A stretch of DNA of 12,939 nt, taken from positions 1 through 12,939 of the forward strand of contig BEHZ01000042.1 in the NCBI GenBank assembly GCA_002923335.1. Direction: 5' to 3'. A program made the translations under genes and the position numbers. Positions 7,082 to 12,939 of this stretch are shown piece by piece (positions within the stretch are counted from its first letter, which is position 1; every line of letters begins with the position of its first letter). The DNA is from a bacterium HR23 (GTDB lineage: Bacteria; Chloroflexota; Dehalococcoidia; Lucifugimonadales; HRBIN23). The notes under the pieces are model-generated. The model was not told the origin of the DNA, did no database searches, and saw only the letters and a list, made by a program, of their open reading frames with translations.

Positions 7082-7102
7082 ACCGAAAACCCCGTTTTCG
7101 GT
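7082..7102 (+). other. Perfect 9-bp inverted repeat between CoA-transferase and oxidoreductase genes
   Basis: ACCGAAAAC (7082-7090) and GTTTTCGGT (7094-7102) are exact reverse complements around CCC. It lies 20 bases after the CoA-transferase stop and about 46 before the next start. No U-run follows, so it could be a weak hairpin or a protein-binding palindrome; the AT-rich arms stand out from the local GC-rich sequence. Confidence 0.35.
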
Positions 7103-7137
7103 GTAGCGGCAACTCCTGGGCGCTATGGGTCATGGGG

Positions 7138-7144
7138 AAAGGAG
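7138..7144 (+). promoter_or_regulatory. Ribosome binding site that fixes the oxidoreductase start
   Basis: AAAGGAG lies four bases before the ATG at 7149. A longer in-frame reading from ATG 7125 adds eight residues without any family character and would bury this site, so 7149 is preferred. The protein then begins MRTIGWGIIGIG, the usual start of the Rossmann fold. Confidence 0.7.
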
Positions 7145-7148
7145 CGAG

Positions 7149-8177
7149 ATGCGGACCATCGGTTGGGGTATTATCGGCATCGGCCAGCACGCCGACCGCT
7201 TCATTGCGCCGGCCATCACCAGGGCCAAAGGGGCACGCCTGGTGGCGGTGGTGAGCCGGGATATGGGCCGTGCCCGTGCCTTCGCCGAGAAGCACGGCGC
7301 TCAGGGCGCTTACGACTCTATCCCCGATTTCCTGCGCCACCCCGATTTGGAGGCGGTCTTCATCGCCTCTCCCAACGCCCTCCATAAGGAGCACACTCTC
7401 CTCTCCGCCCAGGCGGGCAAGCACGTGCTGGTGGAGAAGCCCATGGCCCTCACCGTGGAGGACTGCTGGGCTATGGTGGAGGAGTGCCAGAGGCGGGGGG
7501 TGCAACTGGGGGTAGGCTTCCATGCCCGCCAGCACCCCGCCCACCAGGAGGTGCGCCGTCTCGTCCAGCACGGCGTTTTTGGGGACCTGGTGCTCCTGCA
7601 GGGCCAGTGGGCCAGGGGCGTGCGGGGGCAGAAGAGCGTTCCCCCCGCTACCGGCCTGCGGGCCTGGTGGAGCGACCCCGACCTGGCTGGTGGGGGCGCC
7701 ATTATGGGCATGGGCGTCCACATCATTGACCTGCTCCGCTTCGTTAGCGGGCAGGAAGTTACCGAAGTCGTTGCCATGACCGACGGCCAGTCCGAAGCCA
7801 AGCCCCTGGAGGACCTGGCCATTGCCACCCTGGGCTTCTCCGGGGGGGCGTATGGCATGCTGGTGTGCTCCCGCCGTTTGCCCGATTCCCTGAATAACCT
7901 GGTGGTGTATGGGGTGAACGGGCGGGCAGTGGGCTATGGCACCGTGGGCACCGCTGTAACCGGCCGGTTAGAAGTGGAGACCCAGCAGGTGCAGACCACC
8001 ATCGCCTACACGGCGGGGGATATGTATCAGGCGGAGGTGGAGGCCTTCCAGAGGGCCATCCTGGAGGGGGGCGAGCCCCCCGCCACGGGGCTGGACGGCC
8101 TGCGGGTCTGCCAGGTTACCGAGGCGATCTTCCGCTCCCAGCGGGAGGGGAGGCGCATCGCACTCTCGCTGGTATAA
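7149..8177 (+). CDS. Gfo/Idh/MocA family NAD(P)-dependent oxidoreductase
   Basis: A 342-residue cytoplasmic dehydrogenase of the Gfo/Idh/MocA family, most of whose members oxidise or reduce a hydroxyl of a sugar, inositol or related ring. The N-terminal Rossmann domain shows GIIGIGQHA (GxGxxA type). The catalytic motif is HVLVEKPMA with Lys97, and the C-terminal domain carries GVHIIDLL with His191 and Asp194, the conserved GxHxxD. Length is normal. It is the last plus-strand gene of the block, 86 bases behind the second CoA-transferase and separated from it by a perfect inverted repeat, so it may be a passenger rather than part of the CoA pathway. The substrate cannot be predicted. It faces the convergent carB gene across 18 bases. 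Confidence 0.9.
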   Translation: MRTIGWGIIGIGQHADRFIAPAITRAKGARLVAVVSRDMGRARAFAEKHGAQGAYDSIPDFLRHPDLEAVFIASPNALHKEHTLLSAQAGKHVLVEKPMALTVEDCWAMVEECQRRGVQLGVGFHARQHPAHQEVRRLVQHGVFGDLVLLQGQWARGVRGQKSVPPATGLRAWWSDPDLAGGGAIMGMGVHIIDLLRFVSGQEVTEVVAMTDGQSEAKPLEDLAIATLGFSGGAYGMLVCSRRLPDSLNNLVVYGVNGRAVGYGTVGTAVTGRLEVETQQVQTTIAYTAGDMYQAEVEAFQRAILEGGEPPATGLDGLRVCQVTEAIFRSQREGRRIALSLV

Positions 8178-8209
8178 CCCCGCCGGGGGGAGGGGTTAGC
8201 CCCCTTCCC
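8176..8209. terminator. Possible shared terminator between convergent oxidoreductase and carB genes
   Basis: The 18-base gap between two convergent genes is covered by GC-rich inverted repeats. One pairing is AACCCC (8176-8181) with GGGGTT (8192-8197). Another is GGGGAGGGG (8187-8195) around the loop TTAG with CCCC-TTCCC (8200-8209), one bulged C and one G-U pair. There is no U-run on either strand, so function as a bidirectional terminator is only plausible. It overlaps the carB stop codon. Confidence 0.35.
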
Positions 8210-11200
8210 GTGGGGGGCCCTGGCGGTATTCGGGGAGGGGGCGGACCGTGTAGCGGGGGCCTGCGGCGGTGAGGGCCTCCACCGCTGCCCGGGCGGTGTC
8301 TAGCCAGGTGAAGCAGGGGATGCGTCGCTCCGCCGCCGACCGCCGGATGTAGAAGCCGTCCCGCAGGGGGTCCCGTCCGCCGGAGAGGGTGTTGATGACT
8401 GCATCCACCAGGCCCGCCCGTATCACCTCCACCACGCTGGGCTGGTTGGGGGTGCCGTGGGTGAGTTTACTCACGGTGGTAACGGTGGAGATGCCCAGGG
8501 AGCGCAAGAAGCGGGCGGTGCCCTCGGTGGCGTAGAAGCCCCAGCCCCGGCGGGCCAGGGCCAGGGCGATGTCGGCCCCCTGGGGCTTGGTGCGGTCCGA
8601 GAGGCTCATAAGGATGTTCCCTGTCGGGGGGAGGTTCAGCCCTGCAGCGATAAGGGCCTTGGTGAGGGCGGAGTGGAAGTGGTGGTCTATGCCCATCACC
8701 TCCCCCGTGGACTTCATCTCCGGCCCCAGGTAGGTATCGGCCCCGGCCAGTTTGCTCATGCTGAAGACGGGGGCTTTCACCGCCACCAGTTTCATGCGCT
8801 TGTAGAGCCCCCCTTGCCATCCCAGGTGGCGCAGTTTCCTGCCCAGCATGGCCTGAACGGCCAGGTGCACTAGGGGCACCCCTGTCGCTTTGCTGATGAA
8901 GGGGACGGTGCGGCTCGCACGGGGGTTCACCTCAATAACATACACGGTGGACTTGAAGGCGTTGCCCGGGGGCTGGCTGGGTGTGCGATAAGGGGGGCCT
9001 CCCATGACGATGAACTGCACATTCATAAGCCCCACCACCCCCAGTTCCCGCCCGATACGCTGGGTGTAGTCCACCAGGGTGTCCACCTCTTCTTCGGTGA
9101 GGGTAACACCGGGGTAAACGGTGATGGCGTCCCCCGAGTGGACGCCCGCCCGCTCTATGTGCTCCATGACCCCCGGGATGAGCACCTCCTCCCCGTCGCA
9201 CACCGCATCTACCTCGCACTCCTTCCCCTCCAGGTATTTGTCCACCAGCAGGGGCTTGCCGGGGGAGACCTCCAGGGCGGAGCGGGCATACTGCTCCAGT
9301 TCCTCCGGGGTGTGCACGATCTCCATGGCCCGCCCCCCCAGGACATAACTGGGGCGGACCAGGACGGGGTAGCCAATCTGCTCCGCCACCTCCAGGGCTT
9401 CCCGCACCGAGAGGACGGCTGCGCCCGGAGGCTGGGGAATGCCCAGGCTGGCCAGGAAGTCCTCCCACTTGCGTCGGTCCGAGGCGATGTCTATAGCACG
9501 GGCCGAGGAGCCCAGGATAGGCAGGCCCGCCCGGTCTATCCCCTGGGAGAGGTTGATGGCGGTCTGCCCTCCGAACTGCACTACGGTGGGCGGGGGGCCT
9601 TCCTCGGCCCCCTCGTTCTCCAGCAGGTCCAGCACCCCCTCCTCGTCCAGCACCTCAAAATACAGCCGGTCCGAGGTGTCAAAGTCGGTGGAGACGGTCT
9701 CGGGGTTGGAGTTGACCATAAGGGCCTTCCAGCCCGCCTCCTGGAGCGCCCATGCAGAGTGGACGGAGCAGTAGTCGAACTCTATGCCCTGGCCAATGCG
9801 GATGGGGCCGGAGCCGATAACCACGGCTTTGGGGCCGGGGAGGGGTGGAGCCTCGTTCTCCTCTTCGTAGGTGGAATAGAAGTAGGGGGTAACCGCCTCA
9901 AACTCGGCGGCACAGGTGTCCACCATCTTGTAGACGGGGCGGATGCCCCACTGCCGACGCAGAGCCCGCACCCGCTCCGGGAGGCCCTGGGCATGGCCGA
10001 AGGAGGCGATGGCGCTATCGGAGAAGCCCATCCGTTTGGCCTCCCGCAGGAGGGAGGGGGAGAGTTCCTCCTGCAGGAGACGGCGCTCCATGCCCACGAT
10101 GCGGGCGATGGCACGGGTGAACCAGGGGTCAATAAGGGAGATGCGGGAGACCTCCTCGGGGGTTGCGCCCCGGCGCAGGGCGGCGGCGATGGCCCACAGG
10201 CGCAGGTCGTGGGGTGGGAAGAGGGGAATCTCCCGCCAATCCTTGATCCCCCGCCATGAGGGTGCTTCCCACTGGAGGGTGCGGGCCTGCTGTTCCAGCC
10301 CCCGCACCGCCTTCTGCAGGGCCGATTCAAAGGTGCGGTCTATGGCCATCACCTCGCCGGTGGACTTCATCTGGGTGGTGAGGGTGCGGTCGGCGTAGGG
10401 GAACTTGTCAAAGGGCCAGCGGGGGATTTTCACCACGCAGTAGTCCAGGGCCGGCTCAAAGCAGGCCAGGGTCTTGCGGGTAACGGCGTTGGGGATGTCG
10501 TCCAGGCGCTTGCCAATGGCGATCTTGGCTGCCACCCGTGCGATGGGATAGCCGGTGGCCTTGGAGGCCAGGGCGCTGGAACGGCTCACCCGGGGGTTGA
10601 CCTCTATCACATAGTAGTCCAGGGGGGATGTGGGGCGTGCCCTTTCGGGGAGGGCCTCTGCCACAAGAGGATGGGGGGCGAGAGCGAACTGGATGTTGCA
10701 CCCCCCTTCTATCCCCAGGGCACGGATGATTCTCAGGGCGGAGGAGCGCAGGAGTTGGTATTCCTTGTCCGAGAGGGTTTGGGAAGGGGCCACCACGATG
10801 GATTCCCCCGTGTGCACGCCCATAGGGTCCAGGTTTTCCATATTGCAGACGGTGATGCAGTTGTCGGCCCCGTCCCGCATCACCTCGTATTCAATCTCTT
10901 TCCACCCCTCAATGGAGCGCTCCAGGAGCACCTGGTGGACGGGGCTGGCGTGCAGACCCCGCAGGACCACCTCCTCCAAGTCCTCCCAACGGCGGACAAC
11001 GCCTCCGCCCGTTCCTCCCAGGGTGTAGGCGGGGCGCACCACCAGGGGGAGGCCCACCTCCTCGGCGAACCGCCGGGCCTCCTGGAGGGAGGTAACGGTG
11101 GCGTTGGGGGGCTGAGGCTCTCCTATCTCCCTCAGGAGTTGGCGGAAGAGTTCCCGGTCCTCGGCCCGTTTGATAGCCATGAGGGGGGTGCCCAGGAGGC

Positions 11201-11537
11201 GCACATTGTAGCGGTCCAGGATGCCCTTCTCCGCCAGTTCCACCGCCAGATTCAGCCCTGTCTGCCCCCCCAAGGTGGGCAGAAGCCCGTCGGGGCGCTC
11301 CCGGGCGATGATGCGCTCCACCACCTCCACCGTCAACGGCTCTATGTAGACGATGTCGGCGATCTCCTCGTCGGTCATAATGGTGGCGGGGTTGGAGTTC
11401 ACCAGGACGGTGATGACCCCTTCCTCACGGAGGGCCCGGCAGGCCTGGGTGCCGGCGTAGTCAAACTCGGCCGCCTGGCCGATAACAATAGGGCCGGAGC
11501 CGATGACCAGGACCTTGGAGGGTTTGACAGTGCTCAT
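8196..11537 (-). CDS. carB: Carbamoyl-phosphate synthase large subunit
   Basis: A complete 1113-residue CarB (E. coli: 1073). It uses ammonia supplied by CarA, bicarbonate and two ATP to make carbamoyl phosphate for pyrimidine and arginine synthesis. Two homologous synthetase halves are seen: the first starts with VIGSGPIVIGQAAEFDYAG and contains VNSNPATIMTD, LGGQTGLN, and NPRVSRSSALASKATG; the second starts near residue 570 with VIGSGPIRIGQGIEFDY and contains VNSNPETVSTDFD, FGGQTAIN and NPRASRTVPFISKATG. The C-terminal MGS-like regulatory domain runs from about 975, with ATEGTA, VSKL and INT segments resembling the UMP/ornithine site, so feedback control is likely. Both ATP-grasp halves carry an extra ~15 residues just before the IEVNPR strand (about 285-309 and 843-866). 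The start is supported by AGGGGAA at 11541-11547. It is separated from carA by an opposite-strand HEPN-MNT pair. Confidence 0.98.
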   Translation of the reverse strand: MSTVKPSKVLVIGSGPIVIGQAAEFDYAGTQACRALREEGVITVLVNSNPATIMTDEEIADIVYIEPLTVEVVERIIARERPDGLLPTLGGQTGLNLAVELAEKGILDRYNVRLLGTPLMAIKRAEDRELFRQLLREIGEPQPPNATVTSLQEARRFAEEVGLPLVVRPAYTLGGTGGGVVRRWEDLEEVVLRGLHASPVHQVLLERSIEGWKEIEYEVMRDGADNCITVCNMENLDPMGVHTGESIVVAPSQTLSDKEYQLLRSSALRIIRALGIEGGCNIQFALAPHPLVAEALPERARPTSPLDYYVIEVNPRVSRSSALASKATGYPIARVAAKIAIGKRLDDIPNAVTRKTLACFEPALDYCVVKIPRWPFDKFPYADRTLTTQMKSTGEVMAIDRTFESALQKAVRGLEQQARTLQWEAPSWRGIKDWREIPLFPPHDLRLWAIAAALRRGATPEEVSRISLIDPWFTRAIARIVGMERRLLQEELSPSLLREAKRMGFSDSAIASFGHAQGLPERVRALRRQWGIRPVYKMVDTCAAEFEAVTPYFYSTYEEENEAPPLPGPKAVVIGSGPIRIGQGIEFDYCSVHSAWALQEAGWKALMVNSNPETVSTDFDTSDRLYFEVLDEEGVLDLLENEGAEEGPPPTVVQFGGQTAINLSQGIDRAGLPILGSSARAIDIASDRRKWEDFLASLGIPQPPGAAVLSVREALEVAEQIGYPVLVRPSYVLGGRAMEIVHTPEELEQYARSALEVSPGKPLLVDKYLEGKECEVDAVCDGEEVLIPGVMEHIERAGVHSGDAITVYPGVTLTEEEVDTLVDYTQRIGRELGVVGLMNVQFIVMGGPPYRTPSQPPGNAFKSTVYVIEVNPRASRTVPFISKATGVPLVHLAVQAMLGRKLRHLGWQGGLYKRMKLVAVKAPVFSMSKLAGADTYLGPEMKSTGEVMGIDHHFHSALTKALIAAGLNLPPTGNILMSLSDRTKPQGADIALALARRGWGFYATEGTARFLRSLGISTVTTVSKLTHGTPNQPSVVEVIRAGLVDAVINTLSGGRDPLRDGFYIRRSAAERRIPCFTWLDTARAAVEALTAAGPRYTVRPLPEYRQGPPREGG

Positions 11538-11548
11538 GGCTTCCCCTG

Positions 11549-11557
11549 TGGTATCCT
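11549..11557 (+). promoter_or_regulatory. Possible extended -10 box for a leaderless HEPN-MNT transcript
   Basis: TGGTATCCT matches the TGnTATnnT extended -10 pattern and ends nine bases before the ATG at 11567. Transcription would begin almost at that ATG, giving a leaderless message, which fits the absence of any ribosome site in front of it. A TTGACA at 11524-11529 is too far away (22 bases) for a normal -35. It overlaps the carB leader on the other strand. Confidence 0.3.
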
Positions 11558-11566
11558 CATGCTAGT

Positions 11567-11947
11567 ATGGAAAAGGACGCCCGCTTCTGGTTTGACCAGG
11601 TAGAGTATGAGATGGAGACGGCGCGGGCTATGCTCCGTAGCCGGCGGTATCGGTATGTGGTGTTCTGCTGCCACCTGGCTATTGAGAAGACCCTGAAGGG
11701 GCTGGTGGCCGCCGCCACCGGCACCACTCCTCCACGCACCCACGACCTGGGGCGGTTGGCCGAACTGGCCGACCTGGTGCTCCCGGTGGCATACGGGCGC
11801 TTTTTAGATGAACTGACCACCCTTGCCCTGGAGGCCCGATACCCGGTGCTGGGCCTCCCTTTTCCCCGCAAAAAGGCGAGGGAAGTGCTGGAGCAGACGG
11901 AGCAGGTGCTGGCATGGCTGAAGCAACAGCGGACATCCAAAGGGTAG
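11567..11947 (+). CDS. HEPN-domain protein of a HEPN-MNT pair (likely toxin side)
   Basis: A 126-residue all-helical HEPN protein (Pfam HEPN type), the usual partner of minimal nucleotidyltransferases. The N-terminal helix has FWFDQVEYEMETARAML. The central family signature is FCCHLAIEKTLKGL (33-46) followed by the loop and THDL (58-61), then LALEARYP (86-93) and a C-terminal helix EVLEQTEQVLAWLK. HEPN partners in such pairs are often RNases using an R-x4-6-H motif. Here only Arg29-x6-His36 fits the spacing, and the RX4HXY form modified in Shewanella HepT is absent, so RNase activity is unproven. No ribosome site precedes ATG 11567; the next gene overlaps its end by 34 bases, implying coupling. 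It sits divergent to carB, 29 bases away, inside the carA-carB interval. Structural or nucleotide-binding roles are alternatives. Confidence 0.85.
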   Translation: MEKDARFWFDQVEYEMETARAMLRSRRYRYVVFCCHLAIEKTLKGLVAAATGTTPPRTHDLGRLAELADLVLPVAYGRFLDELTTLALEARYPVLGLPFPRKKAREVLEQTEQVLAWLKQQRTSKG

Positions 11948-12252
11948 TGCGGGAGTTGGTAGAGAGGCTGGAGCGGGCCGGCTCCCTGCGGGTGGAGAGG
12001 GTGGTGCTCTTCGGCTCCTATGCACGAGGTCGCCCCCGCCGGGGGAGCGACATAGACCTGCTGGTCCTCTCCCCTGGCTTCGGGCGGATGAGCCTCTGGA
12101 AGCGCATCCGGCTGGTGGCGCAGGTGAAGGGGGAGTGCGACCGTCGCCTGGAGGTGCTGACCTGCACCCCCGCCGAGTGGAAGGGGGCAGGCCCCGCCAG
12201 TTTCCTGGAGCACATCAAGCGCACAGGCGTTGTGGTGTATGAGGCCCGCTAG
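11914..12252 (+). CDS. Minimal nucleotidyltransferase (MNT) of a HEPN-MNT pair (likely antitoxin side)
   Basis: A 112-residue Pol-beta-fold nucleotidyltransferase. The core signature is VVLFGSYARGRPRRGSDIDLLVL, with Gly34-Ser35 and the metal-binding Asp46-x-Asp48. The third acidic position probably lies in RRLEVLTCTP, where Glu replaces the more common Asp. It ends in GVVVYEAR, as this family often does. In characterised pairs the MNT protein neutralises its HEPN toxin by adding AMP to it. The start overlaps the HEPN gene by 34 bases without a clear ribosome site; a GTG at 11947, overlapping the HEPN stop codon, would give a protein 11 residues shorter and cannot be excluded. It is convergent with carA, 55 bases away. 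Confidence 0.87.
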   Translation: MAEATADIQRVVRELVERLERAGSLRVERVVLFGSYARGRPRRGSDIDLLVLSPGFGRMSLWKRIRLVAQVKGECDRRLEVLTCTPAEWKGAGPASFLEHIKRTGVVVYEAR

Positions 12253-12307
12253 CCTCAGGAGTCTCCTTTCTTTGCGCCACGGCATCGTCGGCCTCGGCTC
12301 CCTGCGG

Positions 12308-12939
12308 TTATAGGGCGCTACGGGTGCGCACCATCTCCACGAAACGGTCAAAGAGATACTCGTTGTCCCGTGGGCCGGGGGATGCCTCCGAGTGGTATTG
12401 GATGGTGAGGAGGGGGAGGGAGCGGTGGCGCATCCCCTCCACGGTGCCGTCGTTCAGGTTGATGTGGCTCACCTCCAGGTCGGGGGGTAGGGAGTCGGCG
12501 TCCACCGCATAGCCATGGTTCTGGGCGGTGATATACACCCGCCCCGTGGCCAGGTCGCGCACGGGGTGGTTGCCCCCCCGGTGGCCGAACCTGAGTTTGT
12601 AGGTGCGTCCGCCGAAGGCTCGGGCGAGGACCTGGTGCCCCAGGCAGATGCCCAGGATGGGCACCCGCCCCACCAGACCTCGGGCGGTGGCCACAACCCC
12701 CTCCAGCAGGGCAGGGTCGCCGGGGCCGGGGGAGAAGACCACCCCATCAGGGCGCAGGGCCAGCACCTGCTCCGCCGTGAAGGTGGAGGGCACCACCGTT
12801 ACCCGGCACCGCCGGCGGTTCAGCAGGCGCATGATGTTGTATTTCAGGCCACAGTCGAAGGCGACGATGTGCCACCGCTCGGCCCCCTGGGGGGGCCAGG
12901 GGTAAGGCTCCCGGATGGTAACCTGTTGGACGAAATCCA
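12308..12939 (-). CDS. carA: Carbamoyl-phosphate synthase small (glutaminase) subunit, C-terminal part
   Basis: The C-terminal ~210 residues of CarA, cut by the window end. This is the class I glutamine amidotransferase that releases ammonia from glutamine and passes it to CarB. The frame continues upstream of the internal Met codon at 12830-12832 with WHIVAFDCGLKYNIMRLLN, the start of the amidotransferase domain. The catalytic Cys is in GICLGHQ (codon 12644-12646). The catalytic His and Glu are in YHSEASPGP (His codon 12392-12394). The glutamine-site segments SPGPGDP and NHGYAVD are also present. All triad residues are intact, so the gene looks functional. The usual downstream partner carB lies on the same strand, but only after ~770 bases of opposite-strand HEPN-MNT genes. 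Confidence 0.97.
   Translation of the reverse strand, partial: DFVQQVTIREPYPWPPQGAERWHIVAFDCGLKYNIMRLLNRRRCRVTVVPSTFTAEQVLALRPDGVVFSPGPGDPALLEGVVATARGLVGRVPILGICLGHQVLARAFGGRTYKLRFGHRGGNHPVRDLATGRVYITAQNHGYAVDADSLPPDLEVSHINLNDGTVEGMRHRSLPLLTIQYHSEASPGPRDNEYLFDRFVEMVRTRSAL

Noticed and set aside
9138..10259. A 373-codon plus-strand open frame inside carB
   Set aside because: It lies opposite highly conserved carB sequence and reads as a compositional shadow.
11524..11529. TTGACA as a -35 box for the HEPN gene
   Set aside because: It lies within carB coding sequence and is 22 bases from the best -10 candidate, outside the workable spacing.
12257..12267. AGGAG-T-CTCCT palindrome followed by TTCTTT as a terminator for the MNT gene
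   Set aside because: The stem is too short for a one- to three-base loop and the pyrimidine run is broken by C; not distinguishable from chance.

Overview
The window is a dense, GC-rich bacterial chromosome segment with no RNA genes, mobile elements or CRISPR arrays; the longest stretch without a gene is about 166 bases. The combination of a peptide-type ABC permease, acyl-CoA dehydrogenase pairs, family III CoA-transferases and a CarA with a YHSEASPGP active-site segment fits a heterotrophic Chloroflexota-like lineage (Dehalococcoidia/SAR202 type). That assignment is inference from gene content and style, not from a marker gene.

Region 1 (1-8177, all plus strand) is an acyl-CoA catabolic block. 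It opens with the 3' end of an ABC transporter permease of the DppC/OppC family. A near-perfect sigma70 promoter (423-451) follows. Then come two different acyl-CoA dehydrogenases, a 69-residue YHS-domain protein, an HMG-CoA-lyase-like DRE-TIM enzyme, a 15-bp perfect hairpin, two different family III (CaiB/BaiF) CoA-transferases, and a Gfo/Idh/MocA oxidoreductase. Gaps are 30-86 bases, so this looks like one transcription unit or two joined ones. A reasonable reading is import of a carboxylic acid, CoA activation by transfer, alpha-beta dehydrogenation, and carbon-carbon cleavage by the lyase. No hydratase, carboxylase or thiolase is visible, so the substrate cannot be named.

Region 2 (8196-12939) holds pyrimidine/arginine precursor synthesis on the minus strand: carA (cut by the window end) and carB (complete, 1113 residues), the two subunits of carbamoyl-phosphate synthase. 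They are normally adjacent. Here the roughly 770 bases between them carry a two-gene HEPN / minimal nucleotidyltransferase (MNT) module on the opposite strand. It is divergent from carB with only 29 bases between the start codons, and convergent with carA. This is the most unusual arrangement in the window.

The main points for a second look are: the HEPN-MNT module lodged antisense inside carAB; an HMG-CoA-lyase homologue with several catalytic or metal-ligand positions replaced; a pair of acyl-CoA dehydrogenases that both lack the usual catalytic glutamate positions; and matching insertions in both ATP-grasp halves of CarB.
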